Shown here in pieces: positions 17,794 through 26,230 of a DNA stretch of 64,000 bases (positions are counted from its first letter, which is position 1; each line of letters opens with the position of its first letter). Both the position numbers and the translations under genes were made by a program. The DNA is taken from the NCBI RefSeq assembly GCF_000176035.2, contig NC_015675.1:1740001-1804000 (forward strand). The letters are read 5' to 3'. Below the pieces are notes generated by a model. The model ran no database searches, had not been told where the DNA came from, and saw only the letters and a program-made list of their open reading frames with translations. The stretch comes from Mesorhizobium opportunistum WSM2075. GTDB lineage: Bacteria > Pseudomonadota > Alphaproteobacteria > Rhizobiales > Rhizobiaceae.

Positions 17794-18984
17794 ATGAACA
17801 TTGCCCCGGGCAAGAGTGCCGTCAGCAAGATCCCGTTCGACCAGGCTAGGGTCGATCGGCTGATGGAGGAGGCCGGCATCGATGTGCTGCTCGCGACCTC
17901 CAAGCACAACACGCAATATCTGCTTGGCGGCTACAAATTCATCTTCTTCGCCGCCATGGATGCGATCGGCCATAGCCGCTATCTGCCCATAGTCGTTTAC
18001 GAGAAGGGCGGACCCGATCACGCCGCCTATATCGGCAACCGCATGGAAGGCGGCGAGCACCAGAACAACCCGTTCTGGACACCGACGCTGCATGCCGCCT
18101 GCTGGGGCACGCTCGATGCCGCGAACCTCGCCGTCGAACATCTGCAGAAGATCGGCAAGGCGGGCGCGCGCATCGGCATCGAGCCGGGTTTCCTGCCCTC
18201 GGACGCCTACACGCTGATCCGCAAGGCGCTGCCGGAGGCCAAGCTGATCGATGCGACCGACATGCTGGAGCGCATGCGTGCGATCAAGACCGATGCCGAG
18301 CTGGAGAAGCTGCGCACGGCTTCCGAACTGATCACCGATTCCATGCTGGCAACCATCCAATGGGCGCGCGAAGGCACGACCAAGGCCGAGATGATCGAGC
18401 AGCTGCGGCGCGAGGAAACCAATCGCGGGATCCATTTCGAATATTGCCTGCTGACGCTGGGCCCCAGCCACAACCGCGCCGCCTCGCCGCAGGCTTGGAA
18501 GAAGGGCGAGGTGCTGTCGATCGATTCCGGCGGCAATTACCACGGCTATATCGGCGACCTCTGCCGGATGGGCATCCTGGGCGAGCCGGATACCGAGCTG
18601 GAGGATCTGCTGGCCGAGGTCGAGACGGTGCAGCAGGCTGCCTTCTCGAAGGTCAAAGCGGGCACACTCGGCGGCGACATGATTTCCCACGCCGAGGGCG
18701 TGCTGAAGACATCCAAGGTGGCGCCCTACACGGATTTCTTCGCCCACGGCATGGGCCTGATCACGCATGAGGCGCCGTTCCTGATGACCAACCATCCGGT
18801 GACCTATGAAGGCACCTATGCGGCCAAGCCGCTGGAGAAGAACATGGTGCTGTCGGTCGAGACGACGATGCTCCACCCGACGCGTGGCTTCATCAAGCTT
18901 GAGGATACACTGGCGGTGACCGAGAGCGGCTATGTGATGTTCGGTGATCGGGGCAGGGGGTGGAACCGGGGTGGGATTTCATAG
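17794..18984 (+). CDS. M24-family (Xaa-Pro-type) peptidase
   Basis: A 396-residue creatinase-fold protein. An N-terminal creatinase-like domain (residues 1-160) is followed by a C-terminal pita-bread domain with SIDSGGNYHGYIGDLCRMG, FFAHGMGLITHE and the MVLSVETTMLH ending. Candidate metal ligands are the aspartates, histidine and glutamates in these motifs. The start at 17794 follows AAGGGAGAGAG. It is divergent from the dipeptide importer, fitting cleavage of an imported proline-containing dipeptide or a related amidino compound (inference). Confidence 0.9.
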   Translation: MNIAPGKSAVSKIPFDQARVDRLMEEAGIDVLLATSKHNTQYLLGGYKFIFFAAMDAIGHSRYLPIVVYEKGGPDHAAYIGNRMEGGEHQNNPFWTPTLHAACWGTLDAANLAVEHLQKIGKAGARIGIEPGFLPSDAYTLIRKALPEAKLIDATDMLERMRAIKTDAELEKLRTASELITDSMLATIQWAREGTTKAEMIEQLRREETNRGIHFEYCLLTLGPSHNRAASPQAWKKGEVLSIDSGGNYHGYIGDLCRMGILGEPDTELEDLLAEVETVQQAAFSKVKAGTLGGDMISHAEGVLKTSKVAPYTDFFAHGMGLITHEAPFLMTNHPVTYEGTYAAKPLEKNMVLSVETTMLHPTRGFIKLEDTLAVTESGYVMFGDRGRGWNRGGIS

Positions 18985-18995
18985 AACCCAAGGCC

Positions 18996-19147
18996 GGCGC
19001 CGCCCCTCATTGTCCTGCCGGACATTTCTCCCCGTATAGTGACGGGGAGAAAGGCGCTGTCACCAACGATTTCGCCATCGCCGGAGCTGCTCCCTTCTCC
19101 CCGTTCTACGGGGAGAAGGTGCCGGCAGGCGGATGAGGGGCGGCGCC
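18996..19147. repeat. Palindromic repeat element, diverged family 1
   Basis: Terminal arms GGCGCCGCCCCTCAT (18996-19010) and its exact complement (19133-19147) enclose TGTCCTGCCGGACATTTCTC and an inner CTTCTCCCCG/CGGGGAGAAG pairing. It lies between two convergent genes and may end transcription in both directions. Confidence 0.85.
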
Positions 19148-19164
19148 ACCCTATAATAAGTTCT

Positions 19165-19581
19165 TCACTGGCCCGCCGGAATCAGCCTGAAATCCGGCAG
19201 TTCCCGCAAGCCCAATTCCGGCCCGGCCGGCGAATAGACGACGAAGAGCTGCATCGGCCCGTCGCCTGTGTTCAATGTCGAATGAAACCGGCTTTCCGGC
19301 ACATAGATGGTGCAGCCGGGGCCGACCTTCTCGACCGCCGGATTGCCCTTCTCGTCCTCGACCATCTGCTCGCCATGGCCCGAAATGACGAAGATTATCT
19401 CTTCGGCGCCGGGATGGTTGTGGCGGGCGTGGCCCTTGCCGGAGGGCAGGTCGACCACGCCGCCGGAAAAACGGACAGCGCCGTTCACTTCCGGAGCCAC
19501 CGTCAGCGATAGTTTTCCCCAGTCGAAGCCGAAGGCGCTGACGTCCTTCGGGTAGACAAACACCTTGCTCTTGTCGATCAT
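19165..19581 (-). CDS. Cupin-domain protein
   Basis: A 138-residue single cupin. Motif 1 is [24 protein letters not shown] with candidate metal ligands His, His, Glu. Motif 2 includes [22 protein letters not shown] with a further His. Its ATG overlaps the end of the TIM-barrel gene at 19578, so they are translationally coupled. Cupins in such places are often sugar or dicarbonyl isomerases or oxygenases; the reaction is unknown. Confidence 0.88.
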   Translation of the reverse strand: MIDKSKVFVYPKDVSAFGFDWGKLSLTVAPEVNGAVRFSGGVVDLPSGKGHARHNHPGAEEIIFVISGHGEQMVEDEKGNPAVEKVGPGCTIYVPESRFHSTLNTGDGPMQLFVVYSPAGPELGLRELPDFRLIPAGQ

Positions 19582-20444
19582 CTCTCATCACCCTTCTTTT
19601 TCTTCGCGGCTTTCTCGCTGCCGAGCGCCTTGAAATCGGCAGTCTGCCTGGCGATCGCCGCTTCGGCCGGCAGCCGTTCCATCGAGCTTGCGCCATAGAA
19701 GCCATGCAGGCCCTTGGCTCGTGAGAGAATGTAGCGCGCGTCGTCGGGCATCGAGATCGGGCCGCCATGGCAAAGCAGGATGACGTCCTTGCGCACCGAG
19801 CGGGCGGCTTCGGCGATGGCGTCGATCTGGACCACGCAGTCGTCGAGCGATTTCGCCGAGGTGGCGCCGATCGAGCCGCCCGTCGTCACGCCCATATGGG
19901 CAACGACGATGTCGGCACCGGCCTTGGTCATGGCGCGGGCCTCGTCGGGGTTGAAGACATAGGGTGTGGTCAAGAGGTCAAGCTTGTGCGCCTCGGCGAT
20001 CATGTCGACCTCGAGCCCAAAGCCCATGCCGGTTTCCTCGAAACTCTGCCGCATGGAGCCGTCGAACAGGCCGATGGTCGGAAAGTTCTGCACGCCGGAA
20101 AAGCCCATGGTCTTCAGCTCGGCCAGAAGCAGGGGCATGATGACAAAAGGATCGGTGCCGTTGACGCCGGCCAGAACCGGTGTCTTCTTCACCACCGGCA
20201 GCACTTCGTACGCCATTTCCTTGACGATCTCGTTGGCGTTGCCATAGGCGAGCAGGCCGGCGGCCGAGCCGCGCCCGGCCATGCGGTAACGGCCTGAATT
20301 GTAGATGATGATGAGGTCGATGCCGCCAGCCTCCTCGGCCTTGGCTGACAGGCCGGTGCCGGCGCCGCCGCCGACGATCGGCACGCCCTTGTCGATCATT
20401 CCCCGGAACTTCTTCAATATGTCCTTGCGAGGGATTGCGGGCAT
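19578..20444 (-). CDS. TIM-barrel protein of the phosphoenolpyruvate-hydrolase-like family
   Basis: A 288-residue TIM barrel beginning [20 protein letters not shown]. Conserved stretches are [41 protein letters not shown] and [14 protein letters not shown]. This family (PF09370-like) matches the C-terminal half of the tomato antiviral protein Tm-1; the adjacent gene at 20456 matches the N-terminal half. The K/E-rich C-terminal tail is probably disordered. The enzymatic role is not established. Confidence 0.87.
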   Translation of the reverse strand: MPAIPRKDILKKFRGMIDKGVPIVGGGAGTGLSAKAEEAGGIDLIIIYNSGRYRMAGRGSAAGLLAYGNANEIVKEMAYEVLPVVKKTPVLAGVNGTDPFVIMPLLLAELKTMGFSGVQNFPTIGLFDGSMRQSFEETGMGFGLEVDMIAEAHKLDLLTTPYVFNPDEARAMTKAGADIVVAHMGVTTGGSIGATSAKSLDDCVVQIDAIAEAARSVRKDVILLCHGGPISMPDDARYILSRAKGLHGFYGASSMERLPAEAAIARQTADFKALGSEKAAKKKKGDER

Positions 20445-20455
20445 GTTCTTGGACC

Positions 20456-21652
20456 TCAGTGTCTGGCGATGTCGAGGAAGGCAGCGGTTGCCGCCCGGGC
20501 GAATTCGGGGTCGTTGATGTGCAGCGGCAGGCGGGTGACGCGGCGCGTGTCGTTTGGCTGGATGGTGCGCTCGATGGCTTCGAACAGGACGGCATCGGCC
20601 TCCGGATGGAAAAAGGCGCCACCCTTGATGTCGAGCGCCGAGACACCCTTTTCAGGGATCAGGAAATGCACCGGCCCTTCGCAGCGGGCGAGCCTGGCGC
20701 CGATCCATTCGCCGATCTGGCGGCACTCGTCAGCCGTGGTGCGCATCAGCGTGACGTTCGGATTGTGCTCGTAGAACAGCCGGCCGCGATATCGTTCCGG
20801 AACGGTCGAAGGCGCCCAGAAATTGACCATGTCGAGCGCGCCGACCGAACCGACATAGGGCAGGCGGGTGCGCATGATCGCTCCGAAACGATCCTGCGTC
20901 GCCGGCAGCACGCCGCCGAGCAGAAGGTCACAGACTTCGGTGGAGGTGACGTCGATGACGCCGGACAGCAAGCCGCTGTCGGCGAGCTTCTCCATGCTGC
21001 GGCCGCCGGTGCCGGTGGCGTGAAAAACCATGCAATCGTATCGGGAGCGGAGCTGGTCGGCGATGGCGGTCACGCACGGCGTGGTGACGCCGAACATGGT
21101 GAGACCGATCGAAGCCTTGCCGTCGGGCGGCGGCGCAGGCCTCGCCGCCATGCCGGAGATCGCCTGGGCGGCATTGTGCAGGACGACGCGGGAGAGCCGG
21201 TTCAACCCCGCCATGTCGGTCACCGCAGGCATCATGATGATGTCGGAGACATCGACATAGGGCGCGGTGTCGCCCGATGCGAGCGTCGAGACCATGATCT
21301 TGGGCAGGCCGAGCGGCAGGGCGCGCATGCCCGAGGTGATGATCGATGTGCCGCCGCCGCCGCCGATACCGATAATCGCGGCAATGTCGTTTCGCGATTG
21401 GATGAAGCGGGCGAAGGCGACGCCCATCGCGGCGACGGCGGCGCCGCGATCACTTCCGCCGAGCACGGCGTTGACGCCGTCGGGGTGATGGCCGGAAATT
21501 TCCTTGGCGGTGATGTCGACAGGCACGGTTGCGTTGCGCGTTCCGACATCGACACGGCAAACAGCGGCGCCGGTGGCGGCGACCGCATCGGCCAGGAAGG
21601 CGAGTTCCTCACCCTTGGTATCGGCGGTGCCCACGACGTAGATGCGCTTCAC
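20456..21652 (-). CDS. Tm-1-like ATP-binding protein (UPF0261 family)
   Basis: About 398 residues from GTG at 21652, giving the usual family start [24 protein letters not shown] at 21670 would add six residues but lacks a ribosome site. The N-terminal part has [21 protein letters not shown], a glycine-rich nucleotide-binding loop. The C-terminal part has [19 protein letters not shown] and [19 protein letters not shown]. In crystal work on tomato Tm-1 the equivalent domain binds ATP. It is upstream of the TIM-barrel and cupin genes and divergent from TetR, only about 50 bp away. Confidence 0.88.
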   Translation of the reverse strand: MKRIYVVGTADTKGEELAFLADAVAATGAAVCRVDVGTRNATVPVDITAKEISGHHPDGVNAVLGGSDRGAAVAAMGVAFARFIQSRNDIAAIIGIGGGGGTSIITSGMRALPLGLPKIMVSTLASGDTAPYVDVSDIIMMPAVTDMAGLNRLSRVVLHNAAQAISGMAARPAPPPDGKASIGLTMFGVTTPCVTAIADQLRSRYDCMVFHATGTGGRSMEKLADSGLLSGVIDVTSTEVCDLLLGGVLPATQDRFGAIMRTRLPYVGSVGALDMVNFWAPSTVPERYRGRLFYEHNPNVTLMRTTADECRQIGEWIGARLARCEGPVHFLIPEKGVSALDIKGGAFFHPEADAVLFEAIERTIQPNDTRRVTRLPLHINDPEFARAATAAFLDIARH

Positions 21653-21703
21653 GGGCCGTTCCCAGGTCATTGCAAATTTTTGAGACGCGCGTATCGTATT
21701 GAT

Positions 21704-22387
21704 ATGGATGTCTCACGTCAACAAGCCGCCGTGCAGGACGACGCCGGCGAGAGAGCCGAGCGCGGACCCCGGGCGCGCACGAAACGGCTGATGCTGGAGA
21801 CGGCGACGCGGCTGATGCAGGCGGGCGTCACGCCTTCGGTCAGCGAGGTCGCGGAAGCGGCGCAGGTTTCCCGTGCCACCGCCTATCGTTATTTCCCGAG
21901 CCAGGCGGCGTTGGTGCAGGCAGTCGTCAATGAGGGGCTCGGCCCGATCCTCACCTGGCAATCGACCTCCACCGATGCCGGGCGCCGGGTCGCCGAGCTG
22001 TTCGCCACCGCCATGCCGCGTATCGAGGCCTTCGAGGCGACGTTCAAGGCGGCGCTGAAGCTGTCGCTCGACCAGTGGGCGAGGCGCCAGGCCGGCACGC
22101 TGGGCGGCGAGCCGGCCCTCACGCGCGGTCATCGCGTCGATCTTTTGAAGGAGGCGATCGCGCCGCTCAAAGGCCGCTTGCCGCCGCGCGACTTCAAACG
22201 CCTGGCGCAGGCACTGTCGCTGATCTTCGGGGTCGAGGTGCTGATCGTGCTGAAAGACATCTGGGGGCTGGATAGCCGCAAAACGATGGCGGTCGCGCAA
22301 TGGGCGGCTGGCGCGCTGGTGCGTGCGGCGGTTGCGGAATCGATCGATGAAGGAGGCGGTGTCGGTTCAAGGACAGCCGTGAAATAG
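21704..22387 (+). CDS. TetR-family transcriptional regulator
   Basis: A 227-residue protein with helix-turn-helix VTPSVSEVAEAAQVSRATAYRYFPSQAALV at about residues 43-72, followed by an all-helical effector domain. The start at 21704 is the ATG nearest the conserved region; an open frame reaching far upstream is antisense to the Tm-1 gene. It is divergent from the Tm-1-like gene across a very short gap containing TGAGAC/GTCTCA half-sites 23 bp apart (21681 and 21710), and so probably represses that operon and itself. Confidence 0.9.
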   Translation: MDVSRQQAAVQDDAGERAERGPRARTKRLMLETATRLMQAGVTPSVSEVAEAAQVSRATAYRYFPSQAALVQAVVNEGLGPILTWQSTSTDAGRRVAELFATAMPRIEAFEATFKAALKLSLDQWARRQAGTLGGEPALTRGHRVDLLKEAIAPLKGRLPPRDFKRLAQALSLIFGVEVLIVLKDIWGLDSRKTMAVAQWAAGALVRAAVAESIDEGGGVGSRTAVK

Positions 22388-22391
22388 CATC

Positions 22392-22410
22392 AATCTGGTT
22401 CGACCAGATT
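22392..22410. promoter_or_regulatory. FadR/GntR-type operator, perfect 8-3-8 palindrome
   Basis: AATCTGGTTCGACCAGATT lies 5 bp after the TetR stop codon and about 340 bp before the sugar-binding-protein gene. It shares the TGGTNNNACCA core with sites at 17617, 22569, 37504 and 37684. Confidence 0.75.
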
Positions 22411-22568
22411 TGCATGCCGACTATCGATATTAACTCCAGCGCGAGGTGCCAGGCAACACCTGTGCATATCACTGAGTAGGAAAATCATGCGAAAACAGGC
22501 AGATAATGTCTGAATCCGGGGGCCCTGAGGAACGCGGGCTCCCAAGAAAGGGCTTGACGTCGACGCAG

Positions 22569-22585
22569 GATTGGTAATACCAGAT
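22569..22585. promoter_or_regulatory. FadR/GntR-type operator before MalEFGK-type sugar importer
   Basis: GATTGGTAATACCAGAT carries the TGGT-AAT-ACCA core. It lies about 160 bp before the binding-protein ATG and 176 bp (centre to centre) from the site at 22392. The rest of the 22388-22746 gap shows no gene; GGGAGG just before 22747 is the ribosome site. Confidence 0.7.
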
Positions 22586-22746
22586 TGGATCAGAAAAGTG
22601 GATTGAAAGTGAGGGTTGCGATCCATTTTTCCGGCAGGGCGAGGAGGCCGAAACCGGAAAGGTGCGATTACGGGAGGAACTACCAGGGTCGGCTGCGTCG
22701 CCGGCTCGGATGACAAGGTAGAACGCGCACAAGGGAGGAAATCATT

Positions 22747-24063
22747 ATGCGCAAGTTAGTGACCAGCGTGCTTGCTGGTATCGGCTTAACGCTTGCCTGC
22801 GGAACGTCCGTCTACGCGCAGGAAAAGTCGCTCACCATCTTCTGGGCGGAATGGGATCCGGCCAACTATTTGCAGGAACTCGGCAACGAGTACGAGAAGG
22901 AAACGGGCGTCAAGATCACGGTGGAAACCACCCCGTGGTCCGACTTCCAGACCAAGGCCTTCACCGAGTTCAACGCCCATGGCGACGCCTACGACCTGGT
23001 CGTCGGCGACTCGCAGTGGCTTGGCGCCGGCTCGACCGGCGGCCACTATGTGGACCTGACCGATTTCTTCAAGAAGCATGACCTCGGCAATGTAATGGCG
23101 CCGGCGACGGTGAAATATTACTCCGAATATCCCGGCAACAGCGGCAAATACTGGGCCATCCCGCTCGAAGGCGATGCCGTCGGCTGGTCCTATCGCAAGG
23201 ACTGGTTCGAGGATCCCAAGGAAAAGGAGGCCTTCAAAGCCAAGTATGGTTATGACCTCGACGTGCCGAAGGATTTCAAGGCGTTGCGCGACATCGCCGA
23301 ATTCTTCTACCGGCCGGATCAGAAGAGATACGGCATCGCCATCTACACCGACAATTCCTACGACGCGATGGCGATGGGTTTCGAGAACGCGCTGTTTTCC
23401 TATGGCGGTGATCTGGGCGACTATTCGACCTACAAGGTCGACGGCCACATCAACTCCGAAAAGGCGGTGGCGGCGCTCGATGCCTACAAGGAACTCTACA
23501 AGTTCACGCCTCCGGGCTGGGCCAAGTCGTTCTTCGTCGAGGACAACCAGGCCATCACCGAAAACCTGGCCGCGATGAGCATGAACTTCTTCGCGTTCTT
23601 CCCCTCGCTGATCAACGAGGCGTCGAACCCGAATGCCAAGAACACCGGCTTCTTCGCCAACCCTCCAGGCCCGAACGGCGACCAGTTCGCCGCACTCGGC
23701 GGGCAGGGCATCTCCATCGTCTCCTACTCGCAGAAGCAGGAAGAGGCGACGAAGTTCCTGGAATGGTTCATCAAGGACGAAACCCAGAAGAAGTGGGCGG
23801 CCCTTGGCGGCTATACCTGCAGCGCGGCGGTGCTCAAGTCGCCGGAATTCCAGAACGCCACGCCCTACAACAAGGCCTTCTACGAGACCATGTTCAAGGT
23901 GAAGGATTTCTGGGCGGTGCCGGAATATGCCGAACTGCTGCAGCAGCTCAACCAGCGCGTCTATCCCTACATGATCGGCGGGGAAGGTACCGCCAAGGAA
24001 ACGCTGGACGCTTTGGCGGCCGACTGGAACGCGACCTTCAAGAAGTACGGCCGCGGCCAGTAA
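22747..24063 (+). CDS. Sugar ABC transporter, family 1 solute-binding protein
   Basis: A 438-residue MalE-type extracellular binding protein. The signal peptide is residues 1-24 (cleavage near VYA-QEK). The mature start LTIFWAEWDPANYLQELGNEYEKETG is typical of family 1 proteins. Aromatic residues such as the WAIPLEGDAVGWSYRKDWF stretch are expected to stack on sugar rings. It heads an operon with two permeases, a 78-residue membrane protein and two ATPases, and is preceded by two FadR-type operators. Long length and tryptophans fit a glycoside or oligosaccharide ligand (inference). Confidence 0.93.
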   Translation: MRKLVTSVLAGIGLTLACGTSVYAQEKSLTIFWAEWDPANYLQELGNEYEKETGVKITVETTPWSDFQTKAFTEFNAHGDAYDLVVGDSQWLGAGSTGGHYVDLTDFFKKHDLGNVMAPATVKYYSEYPGNSGKYWAIPLEGDAVGWSYRKDWFEDPKEKEAFKAKYGYDLDVPKDFKALRDIAEFFYRPDQKRYGIAIYTDNSYDAMAMGFENALFSYGGDLGDYSTYKVDGHINSEKAVAALDAYKELYKFTPPGWAKSFFVEDNQAITENLAAMSMNFFAFFPSLINEASNPNAKNTGFFANPPGPNGDQFAALGGQGISIVSYSQKQEEATKFLEWFIKDETQKKWAALGGYTCSAAVLKSPEFQNATPYNKAFYETMFKVKDFWAVPEYAELLQQLNQRVYPYMIGGEGTAKETLDALAADWNATFKKYGRGQ

Positions 24064-24077
24064 CGATCATGCCTCGC

Positions 24078-24110
24078 GGAGGGGGCTTGAAGCCCCCTCC
24101 GTTTCTTTTT
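24078..24110 (+). terminator. Terminator-like stem-loop after binding-protein gene
   Basis: A perfect 10 bp stem GGAGGGGGCT-TGA-AGCCCCCTCC (24078-24100) is followed by GTTTCTTTTT. As the operon clearly continues, it probably acts as a partial terminator lowering permease and ATPase expression relative to the binding protein. Confidence 0.8.
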
Positions 24111-24130
24111 CCGCAACCGGGAGCAGGGTC

Positions 24131-25036
24131 TTGGCGACCACGATGATCACCACGCTGGACAGGTCTTCAAGAGCGGCCGCGCGCGGCCTGAGCGACACTT
24201 CCATCCGCAATCTCTTCATCATCCCGACGGTCCTGTTCCTGATCGTCTTCAACATCTTTCCGCTGATCTATTCGCTTGGTTATTCCTTCACCGACTTTCG
24301 TGCGTCGACCAATGCGCCGGCGACTTTCATCGGGCTGCAGAACTATCGCGACCTGCTCAACGACCCCTATGTCTGGTCCAATTTCGCCATCACCGCCAAA
24401 TACGTCATCATCTCGGTCGCCGGCCAGTTGTTTGTCGGCTTCGGCGTGGCGATGCTGCTCAACCGGGATATCCCGCTCAAGGGCCTTATCACCACGCTCC
24501 TGCTGCTGCCGATGATGCTGTCGATGGCTGTTGTCGGCTTGTTCTGGAAGCTTCTCTACGATCCATCATGGGGCGTCATCAACTATGCGCTCGGGCTCGG
24601 CAATTTCGAGTGGCTGGCCGATCCCAAGATGGCGCTCTATGCGGTTGCGCTGACCGACATCTGGATGTGGTCGCCCTTCGTCATGCTGTTGTCGTTGGCA
24701 GGCCTCTCGGCGGTGCCGAAACATCTCTACGAGGCCGCCGCGATCGACCGCGCCGGACCGTTCTACACCTTCTTCCGCATCACGCTGCCGCTGGTCGCGC
24801 CGATCCTGATGATCGCGGTCATCTTCCGCACCATGGAGGCGTTCAAGACCTTCGACCTCGCCTACATCCTGACCAGCCAGCCGACGGCCGAGCTGATCTC
24901 GATCCGGCTCTACAAGATGGCGTTCCAGGAGTGGCAGACCGGGCGTTCCTGCGCGATGGCCTACATCGTGCTGATCATGGTGCTGGCCATTACCAACATC
25001 TATGTCAAATACCTCAACAAGGTGAAGGAGCGCTGA
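24131..25036 (+). CDS. Sugar ABC transporter permease (MalF/UgpA-type)
   Basis: A 301-residue permease with about six membrane segments. The EAA loop is ALTDIWMWSPFVMLL to EAAAIDRAGPFYTFFRITLPLV. The first start is TTG at 24131 with GGGAG 7 bp upstream; ATG at 24143 is an alternative. It is followed directly by the second permease. Confidence 0.93.
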   Translation: MATTMITTLDRSSRAAARGLSDTSIRNLFIIPTVLFLIVFNIFPLIYSLGYSFTDFRASTNAPATFIGLQNYRDLLNDPYVWSNFAITAKYVIISVAGQLFVGFGVAMLLNRDIPLKGLITTLLLLPMMLSMAVVGLFWKLLYDPSWGVINYALGLGNFEWLADPKMALYAVALTDIWMWSPFVMLLSLAGLSAVPKHLYEAAAIDRAGPFYTFFRITLPLVAPILMIAVIFRTMEAFKTFDLAYILTSQPTAELISIRLYKMAFQEWQTGRSCAMAYIVLIMVLAITNIYVKYLNKVKER

Positions 25037-25037
25037 G

Positions 25038-25997
25038 ATGGCCGCAGTCCGCACTTCTTCCGAGATCGGCTTCAATCGCGTCGCCATCGTCGCCGTGCTG
25101 TTGGTGACGATCATCTTCCTCGCCCCGATCTACTGGATCGCCTCGACGGCGTTCAAGCCGCGCAACCTGGCCACCACCATCCCGCCGACGGTCGTCTTCC
25201 AGCCGGAAATTTCGCCTTTCGTGAAGCTGTTCACCAAGCGCTCGCAATTGCGCAGCCCGCCGACGCCCGAAGAGTACGCGGCCGCCCCGTGGTGGGAGCG
25301 CGTCGTTTTCGATGGCGGCGAGAAGATCGTGCGTGACGGTAAAGGTCAGGTGCAGTGGTCGGGCTATCCGAGCCGCTTCCTGAACTCGCTGATCATCGCC
25401 ATCACCTCGACGGTGCTGGCGGTCGGCATGGGCACGTTCACCGCCTACGGCTTCTCGCGCTTCAAGGTGAAGGGGGAGGCGGATCTGCTCTTCTTCATCC
25501 TGTCCACGCGCATGCTGCCGCCGGTGGTGGTGGCGATCCCGATGTTCCTGATGTACCGAGCGGTCGGCCTCAACGACACCCATGTCGGGCTGATCATCCT
25601 CTACACCGCCTTCAACCTGTCCTTCTCGGTGTGGTTGATGAAGGGCTTCATGGACGAGATACCGAAAGAATATGAGGAGGCGGCACTCGTCGACGGCTAC
25701 ACGCGCATGGAAGCCTTCTTCAAGATCGTGCTGCCGGAGGCGGCCACCGGCATCGCCGCCACCGCCGTGTTCTGCTTCATCACCGCGTGGAACGAATATG
25801 CCTTCGCGCTGATCATGACCAATCGCCGTGCGCAGACGGCCCCGCCGTTCATCCCCAGCCAGGTCGGCTCCGGCCTGCCGGACTGGACGGTGATCGCCGC
25901 CGGTACCTTCCTGTTCCTGCTGCCGGTCGCCATCTTCACCTTCCTGCTGCGCAATCACCTGCTGCGTGGCATGTCCTTCGGAGCGATCCGCAAATGA
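25038..25997 (+). CDS. Sugar ABC transporter permease (MalG/UgpE-type)
   Basis: A 319-residue permease. Between the first two membrane segments it has a long periplasmic loop (about residues 55-105, rich in charged and Trp residues). The EAA loop is EEAALVDGYTRMEAFFKIVLPEA. Its TGA overlaps the ATG of the small membrane protein at 25994 (ATGA), so those two are coupled. Confidence 0.93.
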   Translation: MAAVRTSSEIGFNRVAIVAVLLVTIIFLAPIYWIASTAFKPRNLATTIPPTVVFQPEISPFVKLFTKRSQLRSPPTPEEYAAAPWWERVVFDGGEKIVRDGKGQVQWSGYPSRFLNSLIIAITSTVLAVGMGTFTAYGFSRFKVKGEADLLFFILSTRMLPPVVVAIPMFLMYRAVGLNDTHVGLIILYTAFNLSFSVWLMKGFMDEIPKEYEEAALVDGYTRMEAFFKIVLPEAATGIAATAVFCFITAWNEYAFALIMTNRRAQTAPPFIPSQVGSGLPDWTVIAAGTFLFLLPVAIFTFLLRNHLLRGMSFGAIRK

Positions 25998-26230
25998 GCT
26001 TTCGCGCCATCAATCAGAAATATCTGGAGCCAGGCAGCCAGGTGCTGATGGTGCTCGGCATCGTCGCGCTCTGCCAGCCGTGGAACATGCTGCTGCACAC
26101 ATACGGCCTGACCATCATCCTGATCGGGCTGATCGGCTTCAACGTCACCTCGAAGATCGCACCGGAAGACAAGGCCGGTACCGGGCATTCCGGGGACATG
26201 CAGGCGCGAAATCCGGGAGCACAGCATTGA
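25994..26230 (+). CDS. Small membrane protein within sugar ABC operon
   Basis: A 78-residue protein starting MSFRAINQKYLEPGSQVLMV. Two hydrophobic stretches (about residues 16-30 and 37-50, LTIILIGLIGFNV) predict a two-helix hairpin. The C-terminal tail is polar. It overlaps the permease by 4 bp and the TTG start of the ATPase by 4 bp, so it is fully embedded in the translationally coupled operon. I do not recognise a named family. It may help assemble or regulate the permease, as small subunits do in other transporters (inference). Confidence 0.8.
   Translation: MSFRAINQKYLEPGSQVLMVLGIVALCQPWNMLLHTYGLTIILIGLIGFNVTSKIAPEDKAGTGHSGDMQARNPGAQH

Noticed and set aside
20435..21703. Upstream part of a 650-codon rightward frame
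   Set aside because: It is antisense to the Tm-1-like gene; the TetR protein starts at 21704.
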